This document shows, piece after piece, positions 39,401-51,509 of a stretch of DNA of 64,000 nt; the stretch's first letter is position 1, and the number at the start of each line of letters is the position of its first letter. The notes beneath the pieces were generated by a model, which was not told the DNA's origin, ran no database searches, and was given only the letters and a program-made list of their open reading frames with translations. The stretch comes from Archegozetes longisetosus. Lineage: Eukaryota > Arthropoda > Arachnida > Sarcoptiformes > Trhypochthoniidae. A program made the position numbers and the translations under genes. The stretch is from the NCBI GenBank assembly GCA_018873245.2, contig JAEMBT020000008.1, positions 2,590,001 through 2,654,000 on the forward strand, given 5' to 3'.

Positions 39401-42400
39401 TCGACTTCATCATCGCCTAAGAAAGGAGTGGAAGTTTCTTCTTGGAGCTTAGCTGCACTTAAGTGTTTATCGAGTAATGACTTGTGATTAGTTATATTTA
39501 TTTTTTGATCTCCTAATAGGAATGTGGGTTTTGGAGGTATTTTGGGCTTAAGACTAGGTTTAACAACATTTTCTATCACAGTCGAGGTTTCGATAACAGT
39601 TGACGTATCGGTTGATAAGTCTTGAATCGGAGTCGTGTCTCCGACATCTTCAGAATCGAAGTCTTCAATATTGTGTTCAGTACTGTTATGAGTCGATGCT
39701 ACGGATTCTGGAGATAATCCGCGATTTATTCCACAAGTGTCTGATGATTCAGATGAAGATTGATTTGCTGTTTCTTCGTGTATCTGTTTGACCGAAGACA
39801 CAGACTTTGGTGACTTTGATGGCAATGATTTTTGATGAGTAGGAATCTAGAAACAGATCACAAATTTGAAAGTCATCCGAATTAGTTTAGTTTTATTAAC
39901 CTTTTCGTATTCATGCGAATTGACTTCTCTATCAGATGCTGGAGATTTGACCTGTTCAGTAGATGGTGGAGAACTAAATCTACTTCCAGAAGACGCTGTT
40001 TCGAACGATGTCTGACCCGAAGTTTTGTCTTTTTCGACTCTAGGTGAACTGTCAGTTGCGGTAGCGTAAACGGAACTTCCGCCGCTATCGATATTGTCAA
40101 TTGGCGGTGAACTTGAATCTTGAGGTGATATTTGGTTTCGTACAGGTGCCTTAAAGTAAGATAACATTTTATAATTTGTTGGAGAAATTTTCAAGCTCAT
40201 TTATAGACGAAACTTGGTTCTTTTTGAAATTGCTGTGGTCAAAATTCACAGACGTATACGAAGACAATGCCTTGAGTAAGTCTTTAGTCTTAAACTGTTT
40301 GAGAGCTACGCTGGCACTTCAGGGTATGGGAATATTCTGATGTATGAGGGCTAGTTGCAGGGTTTACTATTCTCGCGGATTTCTTTCAACACCTGCTTGT
40401 CCCTTGACTGTCTTTTAAGTGTTAGCTAACTCGTGAGTCTCAAGTAAGTGCTTCGTATACGACAGTCACATAATAATATAAGTTGTTTAAACTCTTCAAA
40501 TATTTGTAAAGCACAACAACAAAAATTCAGATTAATAAATAATCATTAGTATTAAATGATTAAAAAGTTTATAATGAATGTTTAGTATTGAAACTAGAAG
40601 TGAGATGAATGGAGAGTTTGGGAGCCTGAGTAATCTAGTAATAATGAATTCTCTGTATACAGTAATGCTTCAATGTAGTAAATTGCTGGAGGCCAATGCT
40701 TCACATTCGCTACTAAAGTTGTTCCACTACAATCAGGTTAATTATTTACTTAGTTTTCTACTAACTTAATTTTAAGCAACACACTATCTAGTCATCTATA
40801 ACTGGAGAAACTGAATTTTTCAAATCTTCGTTATTCGTAAATAATATGAAAGTTAATTATTTTTAGAAAAATATCGTTCTTCTGGCAGACTCTTATCTAT
40901 TTAAGTATATTCGTTCTTCCAAAACCTGATTTCACTATAAAGATGTGCTTTCAACTACTATTAGCACCTCAATTTTCATTCACACCATCGATGATTCACT
41001 AAAAAGGGGTTCACTTTATCGAGGCATTACTGTAATTACATTTGGTAGAGTTCGAGTAAACTTCCCCGGAGAATCTGATGGAATTTGAGTAATATTAGAG
41101 AATAAAAGTTAATTTTTAATTTGAATAGTTACAAAAAACTACTTAACCCAACGTCTACTCTGGTAATTAAATAAAATCAGAAATTGTTTCATTCATTCTA
41201 TCACCTAAAGGCTCAAATCTGAGCTTCAGATCTTTGATGATTTAAGATAAAACGTTGTGAAAAACATTATTTTCAAGTAAATGATTAGTTAGTTGAATAG
41301 AAGACAAAGCGATCAAATAAAATAATGGTTAGAGAGAAGAAAATGAATGATTTAAAGTATAAGATATGAAGTTAGATAAGCAACCTTATTCTGTTCTCCC
41401 AAAAAACTATAATTGTCACTATCGGGTGATGTAAAACTTTCTGATTTCTTCATAACAGCCTTCTTCGGATCTATAATTAATGGTCTTTTTGTCACATCAC
41501 TCGCGTCAACATAATCATCAACACTTTCATCAATCAATTGCTGCTTATCCTCGTTTGAGACAAGTGACTCATTTAACTCAGAAACTATTGTCGACGAGTC
41601 TTGACTTTGTATCGAATGAAAGCTCGATTCCAGATCATTAGTTGCTGAAGAGTTCAGATCAGATTCGCTTTTTAATTGACTCGAATCTGTTGATGACTTT
41701 GACTGTAGTTCTTCTTTTCTAATATCTGTTTGTGAACTTTCTCGACTAGAATCTAGTTTTTGGAATCCGATTTCGTCCAAACTTTTTGAAGTTTCCATTT
41801 CTTGAGATGCTTTCGAACTTGACTTAGTTGTACGCACTTTTCGTCTCTTGATTTTGTTTGAATCTAATATTTTTGTTTTATGATATTTTCTCAACTTTTT
41901 CTCCTAAAACGTTCAAAAGGAGAGAAAGTTTAACAAAATTAAGAAATTAGTTGACTAATCAAAAAAATGAAAAACTTTTCCTACATTTGGATCGAATACC
42001 TTAATAGATATTTGCAAAACTTCTTCCTCTTCGTCATCACTATCAAGATTGGGGCCATATATTCTATGAAGCGATTCAGACTTAAGAAATAGCGAAGGAG
42101 TGTCAGATGAGATTTGATTATCAATATCTTTAGTTAGGATTGGTTTTGAGGTGCGTGGAGATAGCGTTAAATAAGCTGGAATTGGTCTACGCGTAGACTT
42201 AGCGCTGGTCCTTCTTTTTGAACTCGTGTCAGTTTGTGTCGCCTGTGTCTTCATGACTGCTCGACGAACCACTCTATACATTGGTACATAACCGTAAATT
42301 GTTGAAGAAGTGGTGGATTTTGCGTCAAATGAATCGTTTGAATCGCTTTTTCTTATCAATGGCCCATTCACCTAATTTATCAAAGTTAAAGCTTTCTCAA

Positions 42401-45374
42401 TCCTATGGGACTAATCTTTCGGTCAAACAGTAAATGACTACCACAGAAGAATGAGGTTAACTTTTTATAATCTATACACATTTAAACCTGTCTAACTTGA
42501 GCACGTAGTTAAATGGCTTATAAAATAAGACTAATAAATTCACAGAAAATAATAGTTTATTTATTTTCTTTTTAAAGTAATTTAATTGTGTGTACAGTTA
42601 TATAGACTTAACTGTATCACAAAATATCTCCTGTTTATATTTTTAACTCATTTTCAAATAGAGGTCTCTAAATAAGCAATCTCAATATGAAAAATTGCTA
42701 AGCTATAAAACTAGAGCCTCAATAGTAAAATTAAGACAATTTCAAATTGTCTTACATAACATGAAAGAAATGAAATAAAGTAAAAAATAATAAAACAAAA
42801 AATATACTGTACTTGAATTTTTTGATTTACCAGTCGTTCGCTGATAGGTATAGTTGAAGTAGATTGTATATTATTAATACCACCAACTGTAGCACTTCTA
42901 ACAAGATGAGTTTTAGCAAAAGTTACGTGCTTCTTTATATTTTGTCTATTATCATCTATTATATCAGGAGTTTTTGCCATTCGTGAACTTGTCCATGACT
43001 CGCATTCTCCTTCGCGATCATTCAGCTCATCGTAGCTGTGACTCGTTGTGTTTAATTGCGATGAATCCTAAATAAATAACTATCCAGTTTCACTATCTAA
43101 TCACATCAAAAGCTTTAGACTACCCATTGAGTTAGTTTAGATTTATTTCAGTCGACAACTTATTTGAATTTATTTCAATTCTCTCTATGAACTTCAATAA
43201 TAGCTATGATTACTCTATAATAAGACTGAAAAAGCTGAGCACATATTCTCTATGGGAATTAATTTTGATTTTTATATTGTTTGCTTTTCTTTCTCTTTTA
43301 ACTCGTGTTCAGAAGGCTTCATAAGACAAATCGCAGTTTTTATATATTTTGCGACTCAATTTTATTCAAGAAAAAACTTCAGAAAGAGTTTGGTAAAGCT
43401 TTTTAAATGATCTTCAGGAAGATTTGTAAATAAATTGTCAGTTGAAACAAATAAATTCAGTAGATTATAAATTGAGCAGTATGCAAAAGACTACATGTTT
43501 TGAGTTTGAAGTTCTAGTCAATAGATTCATAAAAAATGGTATTTGCTTAGAGATAAACATATTGTTTAGGTTTAGTATTAAATATGAAGACATAAAGCAG
43601 TGTGAAAAAGAACTTATTCTACATAATATTTCAGATGTTGTATATAAGCTAACACTAAAGTTGTTGTTGAATGAAAATTCATAAAGAATTGTATTAACAG
43701 GAAAAAAGTAGTTAAGATGAGTACTAAAATGATAGTAGATGCTAACAATACTTTTTAATTAAGTCAACTAAAAGTAAGATAATGCTGATGCTGTGCTGCA
43801 CGCACTAAAGTTAAATAGATAATAGATTTATACTAGTCTCAGTCTCAGTCTCCCTCTTATCAATTTGCTTGTTTGAACATGTTGCCATCAATCCCTGCTT
43901 TACTATTCTATCTCTGTATCTAATCTTGCAAATTTTGCTCTCTTACCAAATTTTATTAGCTAATCAAGTGCTAGTACTGAAATATTTCAATCTAATTCAG
44001 TTTACGACAAGAATAGAGTTCAACTTAAATACAGAGTAAGATTTACAACAATACAGATAGTGATACAGTAGTAAAGCCGTGATCGCTACTATACCCCAAA
44101 ATTCTGAGCGATTTTTCAATCCTAACAATAGTATAACAGTCAATACAATAATAACAATAATGAAAAGCTCACCCTATCGTTTACAAAATATAGATGTGTC
44201 GGTCTCTTAACAGGGGATTCAGAGCTTTCAAAACTACTCGAAGTCTTTTCTAATCGAACTCTTTGTTGGAATGCTTGACGAAATTGAGAATTAGTGCTGC
44301 TATTTTCACTACTTTTAACTGTTCGAGTCATTGGACGCGCAGATGATATTCTCTGTTTAAATCCTCCATCACTGCTATCTTCTTCATCGGTTTTATCCTT
44401 TTTCAGTGTTGCTAACTTTGACTTATCTAATGGTCTGTATTTCAATATAAAAGAAACATTTTCATTTAATAAAGTGCCAAAAGTTTGCTTAAACCTCACT
44501 ACTTATTCGTTAATCAGTTATTGAAAAGATAAATCCAGTTTTGTTATTACTTTTTTCCTGGAACTGATTCTTCGTCGAATTCCGATGAATCTTTTCTTCT
44601 TTGAACGCATGATAGCAATAGAAATGAGCTTTTATTACAATTACTGTCAGGTAAATGACTGGTCGATAGGCATCCAAACAGACGAGTAGCTGAACTATCG
44701 TGTAAACTATGCTCTATAACATCCAATTCCTTTCTTGTGATGCAGTACTGTTCGCGTATGTCTTCGCGCGAATAGATTGGATGTCCCTTTTTGTTGCGAA
44801 GTCCACCGAATGGTATTCCGCGACGAGATTTCACCATTTCATCGTCCGAATCATAAGTGATTACATCGCATGATATGTCAGCCTTTTAATAGTGCATTAC
44901 AAGCATAATTGGAAAAAGAGAATTATTTTTCATTAGTTAAGAATAGTTTTAAACACTTTGAGGCAAAAAGTGAATAAACGAAATTTTTTGCAAGCATTTT
45001 AGCGGAAAATTTTCATTTAATATATATTAAGGCTATTTAGGTAGTGACGACATTAAATTAAAGTAATTTAGCCCTAGAGAGCAATGCCAGAAAATGAAAA
45101 AACTTTCAATTAGCAAAATCTAATTCTATAGGGAACGAGAAAAGCAGAACTACTAGTAACCATCGGAACCAGAATCAAGTGTTTCACTAGATCTTTGTAA
45201 TAATTAATTGTATACAGATTTGCGTCTAATTCTAAGATAATCATTGAATCACTAATACCTGAGTGCACGCATCGACCAAATCAAATGAGGCGGACTTGTG
45301 CGTGAAGAATGCTTCTCGAGAGGGTGCTCCTGAAACTGATGTTGATGTGGATGTCCCGCGTGTACAGGAAGTCA
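36409..45374 (-). CDS. Gene B: paralogue of gene A, disordered protein with PDZ-PH-PH (5' end not found)
   Basis: Seventeen minus-strand exons join in phase: 45374-45259, 44882-44551, 44434-44173, 43067-42831, 42371-41985, 41903-41385, 40149-39901, 39846-39090, 39025-38591, 38542-38285, 38173-37829, 37766-37671, 37603-37275, 37207-37013, 36942-36756, 36660-36525, 36457-36409. They give about 1628 residues ending in WIRL. The N-terminal ~1200 residues are Ser/Thr/Asp/Glu-rich and disordered. Shared with gene [57 protein letters not shown] to IEMYKR, PDZ (GEFGFRIHG), PH1 (NGYLTRI to WINSINQ) and PH2 (CCGYLAIF to [12 protein letters not shown]). Exon 43067-42831 could instead end at 42813 (both in phase). 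The exon at 45374 enters in phase 1, so at least one upstream exon is missing. Role is inferred as membrane scaffold; family unnamed. AATAAA complement at 36256. Confidence 0.85.
40150..41384 (-). other. 1.2 kb intron of gene B containing a MITE
   Basis: Starts GTTGCT and ends TTTAAG on the minus strand, joining two phase-0 exons. The element at 40660-41032 lies inside. An apparent 63-codon + strand frame at 40578-40769 is mostly MITE sequence. Confidence 0.6.
40660..41032. mobile_element. Second pogo/Tigger-like MITE with TA target duplication
   Basis: A 373-bp element starts CAGTAATGCTTCAATGTAGT and ends as the reverse complement of CAGTAATGCCTCGATAAAGT. It is flanked by TA at 40658-40659 and 41033-41034. 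The ends resemble Tigger/pogo termini. It has no transposase and differs in sequence from the element at 15681. Confidence 0.8.
43068..44172 (-). other. 1.1 kb intron of gene B
   Basis: Starts GTGAGC and ends TTATTTAG on the minus strand, phase 0. The opposite strand carries an 80-codon frame at 43442-43684 with no recognisable domain. It is not low-complexity, so a buried relic is possible, but nothing supports a gene. Confidence 0.6.
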
Positions 45375-48300
45375 CTGTGAAAGATAAAGTCACTGTTAGA
45401 CAGGATTGATGTTAGATTTGCCCTATTTACATGCTATGAACAGATTTATTATATAGGAAAACACACTTTATAAGTGGCTGTTCTTTAGTTTTGCTTCTGT
45501 TTTATTCAATGTATGAATCGATTTACTCCCATGTTTTCACTCGTATTTTATGACTTTTTTTATTATGAGATCTACTTCAATATGAAGTGTGTTTTGCAAT
45601 TTCACTTAAGTGCTCTCATCTCGAAAGTATCACAAGTTTGCTCTGAAAGTTTTCATTTAAATTAAAAGTTTTTAAGTTTTAAGATAATTAAATGCAAAGC
45701 TTGAGAGATTAGTTATCGATTCAAAGAGTCTTTCACCTATAAGTGAAGCTTAAATATCGATTGATTGGTAAACGTATTTACTATGATATTACAACAATGT
45801 TTAGTAAAAATTTTCAACTGTCTTAAAATATAAACATTGAAAAATTTTGTTCCCATATGAGTCAGTTAACTCTCTCTACAATGTCTTATGAATAGAGATT
45901 GAATAAAATTTTTCGATGACAAGGATTCTTCGATATTTGAATGGATTGATATGTGCACAATAATTTGCATGAAAAATCATTTGTCATCATTTTATCTAAC
46001 GCTGACACAGCGTCACAAATCACTGCATGGCTGGCAGCGAGAATAAGACTCAACACGAAGGGATGGCAATACGAACCAAATATGAGGAATGGAAAGGATA
46101 CCAAGCGACAAATTTTTATATTCTAAAACTTTTATATTCAATTCACTGAATATGTAGTGGAGTTTACAGTTGTCGCCCTCTTATGCGCTCTCGTAATGCA
46201 ATTGAACGGCTTTGTGACGCAACTGAACGGCTTTTCAGAACTAATGCTAAAATGTCATAATATTCATGGTCTAGTCAAATACTAAAACTGTTGTAGTCTG
46301 TTAAGTTAATGAAATTTTTCGTCACTTACACAATGTAAGTTGAAAAAGCTTTCGATTACTTCCATTTTTAGCATGCAAACTACATGAGTTTAGCAATTAG
46401 TTAGGATTAACTTTAAATATTAAAGTATAGCTTTTTCATAACTGTAGGATATAATCACAGAATTTGGCTTATATTATCCAAACTTTTCAATTTTAATGCT
46501 TAAAACGAGTCAACAATAGAGTAAATCTAAAGATTCATTAGCTTTTGTCACTGAATAATCTCTATTGAATCGATTTGAGTCTTAAATAATAAATGATTGT
46601 AGAAATAATAGAAGAACAAAAATTAGACTAAGTTAACTTATTCTTATTATTTGATTAGTAAAGTGATTAATCAACAAAAACGTCTAGCTTATAATTATTG
46701 GTTGAGGCAGATCAGATGAGATTGGAATCGATAGTTTTAGGAATTATGACTTATGAGAGGAGTTGACATGGAAGGCAAGAAAGACGTGCTCCATTAACAT
46801 TCGACTGCTCATTCTATTAAAATAATAGAACAGAGAGAATAGTGTCCGAGCTAACAGAATAGTGTTCAACCTAAGAGAATAGTGTGTTTTCTAACTGAAC
46901 AGTGTATTTCTTAACATAGATACAATAATTTATGGTTTTCCGCATCTCTATAGTATTCGCTTTTGTCATATGATATATGGCTTTCTTTACTGATTTACTA
47001 GAGCCAAATATGAAACTTTCATAATCTATAAACTTATATATTTTTCTATCCATTAATAACTCACATACTCAGAGAGACTTTAACTAATGCCAAATTAATT
47101 TCGTTTCTACTATATTATCTAACTTAATGCTTCCTATCAACCACTCCATCATAGCTAGCTTATTATCACATGCAAATCATCTTATATTCAACTTATTCTT
47201 ATCATAACAATTCACAACAATACTGATTGTTAAGAGAAACAATTCATTTTTTCAACTTATGGCGATTATGATCGTATTCTCAATGTCAAGGATTATGTTA
47301 TGTTAAAAGAATGTTAAAATAGTTTGAAAAATATCTCAACGACGTCAGAATTGCGAAATCGAAATTAAAGACAAGAGTTGAACAACAAATATTAACGAAC
47401 TGAACAAATTTCAATTGAATTGAACTTTATTATTTAGGCCATTAGTTTATTTCTATGATAGCTTTCAGACACATATAAGAGTTGATAAGGAAGTCCAAAT
47501 TGAATTTACCGAAAATTCAATCTTTATTCTAATTTTGTCAATTCGAGTTTATTATTCAAGAGATGGCTTCATATCCCACAATCGTTGCAATCAATAGGAA
47601 TGGAGATCATTTGTAGATTTCGATAGGGTTTGTGGTCTCGAGAAATGACAAACAATCAATAATGGCAGTCAGATCATAATCAGAATGATCCTATGAGTTT
47701 TTATCAGATTTTTGCATACTTTCGTCTGTGTAAGGTTTGGTCGCAGTGGAAAATCAATCAAGGATGATAAAAATATTATAGATTTTATCACTTTAATTGA
47801 TGTTATTTTAAACTAATTATTCAAAAATATTAAAGTAATAATAAAAGTTTTGATTTAAAAATGTGAATTTCGGATATATATTTTCAGTTATTGTTGATGG
47901 AAATCATTTCAATTGACTTTAATCCAAGTTTATTTCATTTCAACATTAATAAGGCTTATTGATAAAACTTAGATTGCATTTTCAAAAATTGCTCTAGATC
48001 AAATGTTGACTTCCATATCAAGTTCAATTGATTGACCAATGAATGAGCTGAAAGTAGACTCTCAAATAGATGAATATTTATGACTTTTACAGTACATATA
48101 TTTTGGAATATGAAATTCAGACCCATTACGTACGAGGGGTTCACTCTTTTCAATTGATAGTTTTGAATATGTTTAGTGTTGCGTTAATATTAACGATAAG
48201 TTCAATTTGTAGCTGACATCAAATTTACAATAATTATATGCTATCTCTTTATGTTAGTCCATTCGACAATAATTGATGTTCTCTTTGGTTAGTTTTATGC

Positions 48301-50607
48301 AACTGAATGCATGCTTTCCTTCTATTCAATATTAATTTAATTACGAATATCAGATTGCTTGTAATTCTCAATTTAATAATACGTAAAGAAATAGTTCTAA
48401 TGATAACAATAATAAATTTATTCCTAAACCACAAATTCCTGGTATTTCTATCGAAAGGCTTTCTGCTAAGGGGGCGTTCAAGTCGAGACTGGATATTTTT
48501 GGTGATTTTTGTATCTCTTAGTTTGAATTAGGCTAACCCTATGAGACGCGAGATACGGGCTCAACCATTCACGCCGTTCACCCATCGATCAAATAACTTA
48601 ACCTAAGCTGAGAATAATGTTTGGTAGATTAATTTTGCTATTCTCAATTAGGTTAAACTACCGCGTGAACACTTAGCTATCTCATAGTGGAATCTTTTTT
48701 GAAAGTTTCTTCAAATCTAAGTAACAATTTTCCTCTAATATTACGCTTTGATTAGAAATTACTAATGTTTAAAATACACCGAACAAAATATTATTAGTTA
48801 ATCAGTTTTCAATTTTCAATTAAAAACACCTAATCATTAAAATAATAATCGAAACGAAATTTTTTATTTTCAACTCTAATTGATTAACTCAGTCTTGTGA
48901 TAAGTTTAGAACTGAACTTTTTGAAACATCTTCAGAAAATATGATTAAAAGGGTTAAAATTGATCTAGACTATTAATGGTGAACACTTGTGACCTATCTG
49001 ATAATAGATTGTAAATTGATTGTGGTTTCTAACACTACTTTTTCAAGGTTACAATTGATTAGTAAAAGTTTATTTTGAAAGATTAAAACTTGAGTGAGTG
49101 AGTGAGTGAGCAAATAATTTGACTTGTGTTTAAAACTACAACACCATTAAACATTTAACTGGTTTATCAAAGCAAACTTAGAATACGGACTGTTTCTTAA
49201 AACTACGTATGTATTTAGACAAATCCACCTTTTTAAATGGTATTTTATGCTAAAGATGAAAATATTTAACAAATTGAGAGAATCGCTCAAACTGATTTGA
49301 GTGGAAATCCGTTCGACGGAAACGTCTGACACCAATTCAGATGAATATTAAAACTAATCTGTTAAGCGGTTTGCTTAGAGAACCGTAAATCTATTGCTAG
49401 ATTTGATTAGGCAGTCAACTGACACAAATGAATGGACTTCTCTTTTTTTGGTAAACTCGATTTTTCTTATACCCTTGTTTTGCTTCTTAATTTTTACTTA
49501 ATCAGTGTATTAATTATCGATTGTTGGACATAATGAATCGCACCATAAGTAGATTGCTATCATTCAGAGACAGTCTTTGAGAACTTAAATAAGTTTGAAA
49601 TAAGTTCGAAATAAGTTCAATATGAGTGAAATAAACTAAGAAAAAAATGAAAGTAATACAAACTCGGATGATACTTTAATGAAATAGTGATAATAAAAAT
49701 GAGAGAAATACAAATATTAGATTACATTAATGTTAGGTGTTTGTTTAATAGAATGAGTGTTTGAAAATTATAATTCGTATGATATTTAAAGGTCAATGTT
49801 TTTTGCTAAAAGTCATGTACCGAACAAGTGTTTGCATAAACATTAAGTTGATTTACGATCTTTTCTCAGTAAACAATATAAATGATTTTTAATAGTTTAT
49901 GGCTTTTAGCCAAATGTAAACTTGTAAACTTCTTAGTAGATAGACAGATAAATTAATATAAATAATAGTTACCTTACAAATAATAGAGATAAAACTGATA
50001 GAAATACCTGTTTGTAAACTCAATCACAATATATCTTATAATACCTTATATGGAATCTCAAGGTTTATAATTTTATTATTAGATACAAGTTAGTGATAAT
50101 ATTTATACTTTTTTTCTCTATCTCAACGATGGAAGCGAAAAACCGGAAGACAACATTACAATCCTGTCAACATTATTTCTATTGAAAAACATTTTTAGTG
50201 TTCATTTCAGGGCATAGAAGTAGTTCATAATTTCAGGTATGGCTTTGAAGTAATAATTTTAGTATTATCTAATACGTGCTCATTAATGAAATCAGTTGAT
50301 TCATAGTGATAGAAAGTTTTAGTGATGTCTAAATAGTTATAAACTAATGCACATTTAGACAAACGTTTGTACTAATGCTCGTTGTTAATCAAGTGGAAAG
50401 AGATTATTCAGCAAATTGTTTCTCGCAAATAGCTCACAATTATTTTTAAGTATTTCTCGTAATCCAGTTCTTCAATTCTGGTTGACTGCTTTTTTAACTA
50501 ATATGTTCTAAAATGACTTCATTTGAATGAAGTTTTTCTATTAATTACTAAAATCTGTGTTATATCAGATGATATGAAACCTTGAAACTAAACGGAGATA
50601 TGAAACA
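45375..50607. other. 5.2 kb spacer upstream of gene B and of the first Rab-like gene
   Basis: The missing 5' exon(s) of gene B should lie here but were not identified. A compositionally richer patch at 45886-46130 is open in several frames on both strands. Short tandem motifs occur at 46186-46240 (GCAA(C/T)TGAACGGCTTT twice), at 46820-46915 (AGAATAGTGT type) and at 49093-49112 (GAGT)5. A scrap near 48470 (AAGGGGGCGTTCAAG) may be a transposon end. Nothing else is supportable. Confidence 0.5.
49093..49112 (+). repeat. GAGT microsatellite
   Basis: Five GAGT tetramers in tandem. Confidence 0.8.
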
Positions 50608-51509
50608 ATGACTGGTATTAATAATAATTCAGACATGTTTGAAGAAATATCAGCCTACAAGAATGGGTCAGATTGGAATAATCGTAGTTTTAAATTAGTG
50701 CTCGTTGGTGACAGTGGAGTGGGCAAAACATGTTTAATTGAACGAGCAGTGAAGAACTCGTTTATCGATAATACCAGTTACACCATTGGAGCTGCTTTTC
50801 AAAAATATCTCATCAAAACTCGACACAACACTACTATCACTTTCAATATTTGGGATACTGCTGGACAGGAAAGATATCGCTCTTTAGGACCTATTTATTA
50901 TCGTGGATCTGATGCTGCCATCGTTGTTTATGATATAACTAATAGTCAAAGTTTTGAAAATATTGAGTCTTGGATTCACGTCTTAAGAGGAATTTTAGGA
51001 TCAGATGTTATAATAGCCTTAGTTGGTATGTTTTTTTTAGTATTTTGCTTGTCATAATGCTTTCCGTAAATGCCTTCGATAAACACCTACTAACTAACCT
51101 AACCTAACCTAACCCAATCCAACCTAAACTAAACTAAGACTAGTAATAAACACTTGCCATAAATGACTTGTTCGAAACTTTCCTAAATTGTTAAAAAAAT
51201 TTCTCAGCTTATCAACTCTAACATGATATAAATTAAATAAGTTGTTTTTGACGCATTTTTGAAGGTAGTAAATCAGATTTAGAGCATAGAAGGGACGTTG
51301 AATATAAAGTTGCAAAAAAGTTTGCTAACAACAATCAACTCATTTTTATGGAGACTTCAGCAAAAACTGCTTTTAATATTGAATCACTGTTCGAAAATAT
51401 TGCTCATGAGTTAATCAAATTGAATAAAGTTGAAGATAAGGAAAAAGGCTTTAGACTTGGACGAATTAGTAAAAATAATAAACTTATTAAAAAGAAAAAG
51501 TGCTGCTGA
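50608..51509 (+). CDS. Rab-like GTPase 1 (Rab5/21/22-type), SKSD in place of NKxD
   Basis: Two exons, 50608-51025 and 51265-51509, join in phase 1 to give 220 residues. The P-loop is GDSGVGKT, switch I has the Rab-type TIGAAF, switch II is intact WDTAGQERYRSL, and VVYDITNSQSF and METSAK follow. The C-terminus is KKKKCC, a Rab double-cysteine site for geranylgeranylation. The segment YYRGSDAAIVVYDIT points to the endosomal Rab5/21/22 branch, so a vesicle-traffic role is likely. The guanine-specificity motif, split by the intron, reads G-S-K-S-D where Rabs have G-N-K-x-D. The splice junction allows no other in-phase reading that I could find. Asn to Ser there should weaken nucleotide binding. 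The 239-bp intron carries a TTAGG-type tract. A short N-terminal extension (~25 residues) precedes the GTPase fold. Confidence 0.9.
51095..51116. repeat. Telomere-like CCTAA tract
   Basis: Four CCTAA units with a CCC end, then degenerate CCAACCTAAAC, inside the intron of Rab-like GTPase 1. Confidence 0.7.

Noticed and set aside
38707-39791. Plus-strand frames opposite gene B exons
   Set aside because: Shadows of the Ser-rich coding exons of gene B.
40578-40769. 63-codon plus-strand frame
   Set aside because: Most of it lies within the MITE at 40660-41032 inside an intron of gene B.
43442-43684. 80-codon plus-strand frame in an intron of gene B
   Set aside because: No domain, no splice partner and no composition difference from surrounding intron; could be a relic but not callable.
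48455-48680. Possible transposon with ends near CTAAGGGGGCGTTCAAG and the inverted CTAAGTGTTCACGCGG
   Set aside because: The inverted match is short and gapped and no target duplication was seen.
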